A stretch of DNA of 5,359 nt from positions 1 through 5,359 of the forward strand of contig JBOGXB010000101.1 of assembly GCA_050694215.1 (NCBI GenBank), in the 5' to 3' direction. Position 1 is the first letter of the stretch; the number at the start of each line of letters is the position of its first letter. This document shows positions 1 to 5,359 of this stretch, piece by piece. This DNA comes from JBOGXB01 sp050694215 (GTDB taxonomy: Bacteria > Actinomycetota > CADDZG01 > WHSQ01). The translations under genes and the position numbers were made by a program. The notes under the pieces are model-generated. The model had not been told where the DNA came from. It did no database searches and was given only the letters and a program-made list of their open reading frames with translations.

Positions 1-293
1 ATCCAGTCGGGAGCGTGGGAGGGAGCGTTCTTCTCGTAGAAGTAATCGCCGGTGATCCCATTCGGCATCCTCTTCATGGTGAGTGGCCGGTCGATCAAGT
101 GGGGGAGCATCACGGGCGAGACGTTGAAGTAATAGGTGACGAGATCGCCTTTCGTATATCCCTCGTCGGGCCAGAACAACTTGTCGAGGTTGGACAGCTT
201 CAGCTCCCGGTCGCCGGCCCGCGCGATCCAGTGCTCGCCACGCTTCACGGTAGGAATGTCCGCCGGGAAGTCGATGGTTGTGTGATTGGTCAT
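1..293 (-). CDS. LigD-type DNA polymerase domain protein, N-terminal part only (runs off the left edge)
   Basis: This is the first 97 codons of a protein matching the start of the LigD polymerase (PolDom, archaeo-eukaryotic primase) domain, which in bacterial non-homologous end joining fills gaps and adds nucleotides at double-strand breaks together with Ku and the ATP-dependent ligase. Visible family signatures are LSNLDKLFWP (residues 33-42), GYTKGDLVTYY (45-55), LPHLIDRPLTMKR (63-75) and FYEKNAPSHAPDW (85-97). The catalytic aspartates would lie beyond the window. The ATG at 293 is the furthest possible start in this frame apart from two non-start codons, because an in-frame TGA lies at 302-300. 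No Shine-Dalgarno is seen; a TANNNT-type -10 (TATCGT, 308-303) ends 9 nt before the ATG, which would fit a leaderless message. The polymerase domain comes first, so this could be full LigD with a polymerase-first order (as in mycobacteria) or a stand-alone polymerase protein; the window cannot tell. Family call is secure from motif recognition. Confidence 0.9.
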   Translation of the reverse strand, partial: MTNHTTIDFPADIPTVKRGEHWIARAGDRELKLSNLDKLFWPDEGYTKGDLVTYYFNVSPVMLPHLIDRPLTMKRMPNGITGDYFYEKNAPSHAPDW

Positions 294-342
294 CGGGTAT
301 CAACGATAAGAGACGGCGTCCAGCGCAACGGAGGTGTACGGG
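294..342. promoter_or_regulatory. Divergent control region between the polymerase-domain gene and the DJ-1/PfpI gene
   Basis: Only 49 bp separate two divergently read start codons, so both promoters must overlap this stretch or extend into the opposite gene. On the minus strand TATCGT (308-303) fits the actinobacterial -10 pattern TANNNT and sits at leaderless distance from the ATG at 293. On the plus strand I find no convincing -35/-10 pair at normal spacing. The plus-strand Shine-Dalgarno lies at 330-334. The existence of promoters is inferred from gene orientation; their exact positions are weakly supported. Confidence 0.4.
330..334 (+). promoter_or_regulatory. Shine-Dalgarno GGAGG that fixes the DJ-1/PfpI start
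   Basis: GGAGG lies 8 nt before the ATG at 343. The alternative in-frame GTG at 334 overlaps this motif and would add only Met-Tyr-Gly ahead of the family's normal beginning, so the ATG is preferred. Confidence 0.75.
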
Positions 343-861
343 ATGGCCAGGTTTGCCTTCATCATCGACGAGATGTTCGAGGATTCCGAGTTTCGCGTTC
401 CTTACGACGGGGTGCGCCAGGCGGGCCACGAGGCCGTGATCGTCGGGCTCTCCTCGGGCAAGAAGCTCGAAGGAAAGAAGGGGAAGGAAAACATTACGAC
501 CGACGTCTCGATCGACGAGGTGACCCCGGAGGAGTTCGACGCGCTCGTCATCCCCGGCGGCTACTCGCCGGACAAGATCCGAGGCAACGAGAAGATGGTC
601 GAGCTCACACGTTCGATCTTCCAGGCGAGCAAGCCGGTAGCGGCGATATGCCACGCCGGGTGGATGCTGGCCGAGGCGGACCTCATCAGGGGGCGGACGC
701 TCACCTCGTGGCCTTCGATCCGCACCGACCTCGTGAATGCCGGAGCCAACTGGATCGATCAGGAGGTCGTCGAGGACGACAACCTCATCACGTCGCGGAA
801 GCCCGACGACCTCAACGCGTTCACCAAGGCGCTGCTCGCTCAAGTCGAACAACGCAGCTGA
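343..861 (+). CDS. DJ-1/PfpI family protein (YhbO/YraA-like, putative stress-protection cysteine hydrolase)
   Basis: This is a complete 172-residue cytoplasmic protein of the PfpI branch of the DJ-1/PfpI superfamily, at the usual family length. Family members have been described as proteases, as protein deglycases or glyoxalase-like enzymes acting on methylglyoxal adducts, and as general stress-protection proteins; the true substrate is disputed. Seen in the sequence: an N-terminal strand followed by FEDSEFRVP (residues 12-20) with the conserved glutamate (E13), VIPGGYSPD (69-77), and the nucleophile elbow AICHAGWML (101-109) with catalytic Cys103 and adjacent His104. Further conserved blocks are RGRTLTSWPS (116-125) and LITSRKPDDL (148-157). 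All key residues are present, so it should be active. There is no signal peptide or membrane segment. It is transcribed away from the polymerase-domain gene and ends 24 bp before a strong hairpin terminator, so it is probably monocistronic. The family assignment is firm; the in vivo reaction is unknown. Confidence 0.93.
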   Translation: MARFAFIIDEMFEDSEFRVPYDGVRQAGHEAVIVGLSSGKKLEGKKGKENITTDVSIDEVTPEEFDALVIPGGYSPDKIRGNEKMVELTRSIFQASKPVAAICHAGWMLAEADLIRGRTLTSWPSIRTDLVNAGANWIDQEVVEDDNLITSRKPDDLNAFTKALLAQVEQRS

Positions 862-885
862 GGCGCGTCGGACCTGAAGCCTGTG

Positions 886-914
886 AGAGGCCGCGACCCG
901 AGTCGCGGCCTCTT
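886..914 (+). terminator. Hairpin terminator after the DJ-1/PfpI gene
   Basis: A perfect 12-bp, GC-rich stem is formed by 886-897 (AGAGGCCGCGAC) and 902-913 (GTCGCGGCCTCT), closed by the 4-nt loop CCGA. The U-tract after it is poor (only TT at 913-914 before AAGTAT), as is common for terminators in high-GC actinobacteria. It lies 24 bp past the DJ-1/PfpI stop and before the MFS gene, so it separates the two transcription units. The structure is seen directly; its function is inferred. Confidence 0.75.
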
Positions 915-956
915 AAGTATCATCCGCCCAGTGGATGACGGAGGGGTAAAAGCGCC

Positions 957-965
957 GGAGAGGGG
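957..965 (+). promoter_or_regulatory. Purine-rich ribosome-binding site (GGAGAGGGG) for the MFS gene
   Basis: GGAGAGGGG precedes the GTG at 973 by 7 nt from its last base. It is the reason for choosing that GTG over the in-frame GTGs at 883 and 931. The one at 883 lies just upstream of the terminator stem, and neither has a comparable motif. A second strong purine run (GGAGGGG, 940-946) has no in-frame start codon at suitable distance. The site overlaps a small inverted repeat (GAGGG, 960-964; CCCTC, 966-970) that may only reflect composition. Confidence 0.5.
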
Positions 966-972
966 CCCTCCT

Positions 973-2265
973 GTGACTGCCGCGGCGCTGAAAGCGCCTG
1001 CGGTCACGCCCGCAGGAAAAGAGCGCCGCCTGAAACTCCTCCGCCCGCTCAAGAGTCGGGACTTCGCCTTCCTGTGGGCGGGGATGACGATATCTATCGT
1101 CGGGGACGGGATCTATATGGTCGCTCTCCCGTTCCTCGTCTTCCAGATCTCCAACCTGCCCACGGCGCTAGCGGCCGTAGGGGCCGCGTGGACCATCCCT
1201 CAGGTGGTCTTTCTGCTTCTGGCAGGCGTCGTCACGGACCGCTTCGACCGTAGACGAGTGCTGATCGCGTCAGATCTCGTGCGCGCGCTAGCCATCGGAG
1301 TGGCCGGCGGGTTGTCCGTCGCGGGTGTCCTCGAGTTGTGGCACCTCTACATCCTCGTAGCCATCTTCGGCGCAGGCGAGGCCTTCTTCATGCCCGCGTT
1401 CGGCGCCATCGTCCCCCAGGTCGTGCCGAAGGACCAGCTGGTAGAGGCGAACTCACTCGACCAGTTCGTGCGTCCCATCGGGATGCGCCTTGCCGGGCCG
1501 GTGATCGGAGGCCTTGTGGTGGCGGTGGCAGGCCCGGGAGAGGCGTTCATCATCGATGCTGCGACGTTCGTCTTCTCCGCAGTGATGGTGATGGCGATGA
1601 GGCGCCGGACACGAGCTGAGGTCTCGACCTCGACGTCGGTTGCAATCGAGCTACGCGAAGGATTCGGTTTTATCCGCACCAAGCCGTGGCTGTGGGGCGG
1701 GCTGCTCGCGACCGCCCTGGGTCAGTTCGCTTTCTACGGGCCGTGGGTCGTGCTCGTGCCGTTCGTGATCCGCAACTCCCTGGACGGAAGCGCAAGTAAC
1801 TACGCCTGGGTGCTCGCCGCCGGCGGAGTGGCAGCCATCCTCGTGTCGATCCTGATCGGGCAGAGAGGCCTGCCCGATCAACCCGTGGTCTTCGTTTTGT
1901 CTCTGTGGGCACTGGCCACCCTCGCGCTGGCGGGGTTCGGGGTCTCGGAGACCCTGTGGCACCCGATCGTCGTGGCGGTCGTGCTGATGGGAGGCATCAC
2001 GGCCGGTCAGATCGTCTGGGGGACCCTCGAGCATCGCTATGTGCCCAACGAGCTGCTCGGCCGGGTATCCAGCGTGGACTGGCTCGTGTCGACCAGCCTC
2101 CTGCCGCTCTCATTCTTGGTAGCGGGCCCGGCAGGAGAGGCGTTCGGGCCGCGCCGGACGCTGATCATTGCCGGGATAGCGGGAGCCGCCGCGATGCTTG
2201 CGTGCCTGTTGATCCCGGGGATCGGAGACCTTCCGCAGGAGCAGGAGGCGGCTCCCGCTTCGTGA
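973..2265 (+). CDS. MFS transporter, MFS_3/EntS-like drug or metabolite exporter
   Basis: With the GTG at 973 this is a complete 430-residue inner-membrane protein of the major facilitator superfamily, close to the usual size for 12-helix exporters of the EntS/macrolide-efflux type. These proteins use the proton gradient to export drugs, siderophores or other small molecules; the substrate here cannot be read from sequence. A short charged cytoplasmic N-terminus leads to LKSRDFAFLWAG (residues 26-37), the standard beginning of this subfamily. Motif A between helices 2 and 3 is GVVTDRFDRRR (85-95), with the conserved Asp and basic residues intact. A central cytoplasmic loop (about 210-236, rich in Arg, Ser and Thr) separates the two six-helix halves. 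LLGRVSSVD (361-369) is the typical second-half loop. The gene follows the upstream terminator by about 60 bp and is convergent with the aquaporin, so it is probably transcribed alone. No regulator gene is adjacent in the window. The start is less certain than the family. Confidence 0.88.
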   Translation: MTAAALKAPAVTPAGKERRLKLLRPLKSRDFAFLWAGMTISIVGDGIYMVALPFLVFQISNLPTALAAVGAAWTIPQVVFLLLAGVVTDRFDRRRVLIASDLVRALAIGVAGGLSVAGVLELWHLYILVAIFGAGEAFFMPAFGAIVPQVVPKDQLVEANSLDQFVRPIGMRLAGPVIGGLVVAVAGPGEAFIIDAATFVFSAVMVMAMRRRTRAEVSTSTSVAIELREGFGFIRTKPWLWGGLLATALGQFAFYGPWVVLVPFVIRNSLDGSASNYAWVLAAGGVAAILVSILIGQRGLPDQPVVFVLSLWALATLALAGFGVSETLWHPIVVAVVLMGGITAGQIVWGTLEHRYVPNELLGRVSSVDWLVSTSLLPLSFLVAGPAGEAFGPRRTLIIAGIAGAAAMLACLLIPGIGDLPQEQEAAPAS

Positions 2266-2279
2266 TGACGGGAGCCGCC
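2247..2279 (+). terminator. Hairpin overlapping the MFS stop codon, possible two-way terminator
   Basis: An 11-bp perfect stem pairs 2247-2257 (GGCGGCTCCCG) with 2269-2279 (CGGGAGCCGCC); the 11-nt loop holds the TGA stop (2263-2265). There is no clear T-run on the plus strand (TCTCGGTTTG follows). It lies between two convergent genes and, read on the minus strand, begins 34 nt past the aquaporin stop, so it could end both transcripts. The structure is directly visible; the function is inferred from position. Confidence 0.6.
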
Positions 2280-2280
2280 G

Positions 2281-2306
2281 TCTCGGTTTGCCGCCTCGGT
2301 TTGCCG
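2281..2306. repeat. Two tandem copies of a 13-nt unit (YCTCGGTTTGCCG)
   Basis: TCTCGGTTTGCCG (2281-2293) is followed directly by CCTCGGTTTGCCG (2294-2306); 12 of 13 positions match. A shorter copy, CTCGGTTTG, recurs at 2337-2345 inside the aquaporin 3' end. The repeat fills most of the gap between the two convergent genes. It may be a slippage duplication; no function is evident. Confidence 0.6.
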
Positions 2307-2312
2307 TGGAGG

Positions 2313-3293
2313 CTAGAGCCCCGGTGGAGGCGGTGACTCGGTTTGTTCGTCGTCTCGCGTCGGTGCGAGCCCCGGTGTGGGCTCGGCATGCTCCACCGCG
2401 CCGGCTGCTCCTCTCGCGGCGCCAGGCGGCGTGGCGGCTCCGGGCCTGGGTGCGGGCGACACTCCCTCCAGCCCGGTGACGCTCTCGTAGACGAGCGCTG
2501 CCGCGGCCCCGCCGATGATGGGTCCCGCCGCGTACACGATGAGGTCGCCCCACGGGATGTCCCCGACGTCGTAGACCAGCGACGCGACGAAGGGGCCGAG
2601 GCTGCGGGCGAAGTTCGCGGACCCTCCCGTCGCCTGCGCCGTGACCAGGATCCCGGCGGCCAGCGCAAGCCCGATGATCAGGCCCGACCAGCCCTTCGGG
2701 GCTCTGGGGTCGACCGCGACGGCCATGATTGCCGTCACCAACATGAACGCGATGAAGGCCTCGGCCAGGATCGCCTGCCACTGGCTCACGCCGCTCGCCA
2801 CGACCGTGGCGCCGAAGAGCAGGTCCTGGTCTCCGAGGGCCGCTCCGTCCTGTCCGTAGATCCCGGCCACGATGAAGGCTCCGCCGATCGCGCCGGCGCA
2901 TTGCACGACTACGTACAGTGGCACCTCATTCCACCGAAACCTCCGCGCCACCGCGAGCGCCAGGGTCACGGCCGGGTTGAAATGCGCCCCGGAGACCCCG
3001 CCCAACGCGTAGACGAGCACCGCGAGTGCCGTCGCGAAGGCCAGCGCGACACCAAGGGTGTCGCCCAGCGTCGAGCCGAGTAGCTCCCCGAAGATCCTGT
3101 CGTTCCCCGGGGCCCCGGCGAGCAGATCGGAGAGCCGGTCCAGACGCTTGAGGGGGCCCAGCGTGAGCACCGTCGCGGCCCCCGTGCCGACGGCCACGAA
3201 GAGCAGAGTGCCAACGAACTCGGCCGCTAGACGCCGGACGAGAGGAGCCTCCCCGATCGCCTCTCTCTGAAGCTCGCGCTCCGCTTCGGTCAT
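2313..3293 (-). CDS. MIP-family aquaporin with altered second NPA box (NFA)
   Basis: This is a complete 326-residue six-helix channel of the major intrinsic protein family, located in the inner membrane and passing water or small neutral solutes. Visible helices are roughly at residues 20-45, 80-98, 125-146, 172-194, 201-219 and 249-271. Loop B is canonical, SGAHFNPAVT, with NPA at 106-108. Loop E reads GGSANFARSLGP, with Asn-Phe-Ala at 227-229 in place of NPA and the pore Arg kept at 230. By-eye alignment to E. coli AqpZ gives the selectivity filter Phe86, Ile215, Gly224, Arg230 (AqpZ has Phe, His, Thr, Arg), so the pore should be wider and less water-specific. About 33 extra residues lie between helices 1 and 2, and a Pro/Ala-rich, probably disordered tail covers about 275-326. 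The ATG at 3293 is chosen because AAGGAGG lies just before it; a GTG at 3308 would place that motif inside the gene. It follows acs by 38 bp on the same strand, probably one operon. The family is certain; the solute is not. Confidence 0.92.
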   Translation of the reverse strand: MTEAERELQREAIGEAPLVRRLAAEFVGTLLFVAVGTGAATVLTLGPLKRLDRLSDLLAGAPGNDRIFGELLGSTLGDTLGVALAFATALAVLVYALGGVSGAHFNPAVTLALAVARRFRWNEVPLYVVVQCAGAIGGAFIVAGIYGQDGAALGDQDLLFGATVVASGVSQWQAILAEAFIAFMLVTAIMAVAVDPRAPKGWSGLIIGLALAAGILVTAQATGGSANFARSLGPFVASLVYDVGDIPWGDLIVYAAGPIIGGAAAALVYESVTGLEGVSPAPRPGAATPPGAARGAAGAVEHAEPTPGLAPTRDDEQTESPPPPGL

Positions 3294-3297
3294 GAAG

Positions 3298-3304
3298 CCT
3301 CCTT
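3298..3304 (-). promoter_or_regulatory. Shine-Dalgarno AAGGAGG of the aquaporin gene
   Basis: Read on the minus strand, a full AAGGAGG stands 4 nt before the ATG at 3293. It decides this start over the in-frame GTG at 3308. It is the strongest ribosome-binding site in the window, so the downstream gene of the acs unit has its own efficient initiation site. Confidence 0.85.
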
Positions 3305-3325
3305 TCACCGGAACTCATCCGGTGA
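3305..3325 (-). other. Small hairpin between acs and the aquaporin gene
   Basis: An 8-bp perfect stem pairs 3305-3312 (TCACCGGA) with 3318-3325 (TCCGGTGA), with a 5-nt loop. It fits wholly in the 38-bp gap between the acs stop and the aquaporin start and ends immediately beside the AAGGAGG. It lacks a following U-run, so it is a poor terminator. It could protect a processed mRNA end or influence access to the ribosome-binding site; the function is inference. Confidence 0.5.
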
Positions 3326-3331
3326 CGGAGG

Positions 3332-5296
<1,965 letters not shown>

Positions 5297-5334
5297 CCTC
5301 TTCACCCCCAGAGACGACAAGCCGGCAAAAGCTC

Positions 5335-5359
5335 CCAAACGGATATTTAACCGCTTTGG
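5335..5359 (-). promoter_or_regulatory. AT-rich inverted repeat upstream of acs, candidate operator/promoter
   Basis: CCAAACGG (5335-5342) and CCGCTTTGG (5351-5359) are inverted repeats, apart from one extra base in the second arm, flanking the AT-only core ATATTTAA (5343-5350). In this GC-rich window the A/T run stands out. On the minus strand TAAATA (5349-5344) could serve as a -10 element about 48 nt before the acs ATG. The repeat shape suggests a dimeric regulator's site overlapping the promoter. Alternatives are a terminator of an upstream gene or chance. The right edge cuts off further context. Confidence 0.4.

Noticed and set aside
278..310. A sigma70-like promoter for the DJ-1/PfpI gene (TTGTGT with GATAAG)
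   Set aside because: The spacer would be 21 nt and the -10 match is weak, so no specific promoter was assigned.
921..937. Small hairpin CATCC/GGATG before the MFS gene as a riboswitch or attenuator
   Set aside because: The stem is only 5 bp with no recognised riboswitch motif nearby, so it is likely chance.
15..938. A 307-codon plus-strand open frame across the left part of the window
   Set aside because: It overlaps the polymerase-domain gene on the opposite strand and DJ-1/PfpI in another frame, both with strong family motifs; its own translation is Arg/Gly-rich shadow sequence.
883..972. Longer MFS start at the GTG at 883, adding 30 residues
   Set aside because: This segment would be encoded by the terminator hairpin (886-913), has no membrane or family match, and lacks a good ribosome-binding site; the GTG at 973 is better supported.
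2110..2901. A 263-codon minus-strand open frame across the MFS/aquaporin junction
   Set aside because: It is out of frame with the aquaporin, runs antisense to the MFS 3' end and shows only low-complexity Arg/Gly-rich sequence.
5297..5338. Longer acs start at a TTG at 5338
   Set aside because: TTG is a poor choice here, no Shine-Dalgarno is visible, it would overlap the candidate operator, and the ATG at 5296 already gives a normal Acs length.

Overview
The window is GC-rich chromosomal DNA carrying five protein genes packed with short gaps. The codon use (strong G/C at third positions, GTG starts), a LigD-type polymerase domain at a protein N-terminus, and the style of the transporter and aquaporin point to an actinobacterium-like organism (Actinomycetota or a neighbouring high-GC Terrabacteria lineage). 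That assignment is inference from gene character only; no rRNA or taxon-diagnostic gene is present.

Layout from left to right: (1) on the minus strand, the first 97 codons of a LigD-family polymerase-domain protein, cut by the left edge; (2) divergent from it across 49 bp, a complete DJ-1/PfpI-family gene on the plus strand, closed by a perfect 12-bp terminator hairpin; (3) a plus-strand MFS efflux transporter whose own terminator-like hairpin overlaps its stop codon; (4) convergent to it, on the minus strand, a MIP-family aquaporin; (5) 38 bp upstream of the aquaporin and on the same strand, a complete AMP-forming acetyl-CoA synthetase (acs) whose start lies near the right edge. No non-coding stretch exceeds about 110 bp. 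I see no mobile element, CRISPR array or RNA gene.

How the genes may work together: acs and the aquaporin look like one transcription unit (acs first). This suggests a channel for a small solute linked to acetate activation, or simple co-regulation. The polymerase-domain gene (end-joining repair family) and the DJ-1/PfpI gene (protein-damage/stress family) share a very short divergent control region and may both belong to stress response. The MFS gene looks independent.

Nothing here amounts to a clear, previously undescribed system. The most distinctive signal is in the aquaporin: its second NPA box reads Asn-Phe-Ala, its predicted selectivity filter (Phe-Ile-Gly-Arg) is neither AqpZ-like nor GlpF-like, and it sits directly downstream of acs.
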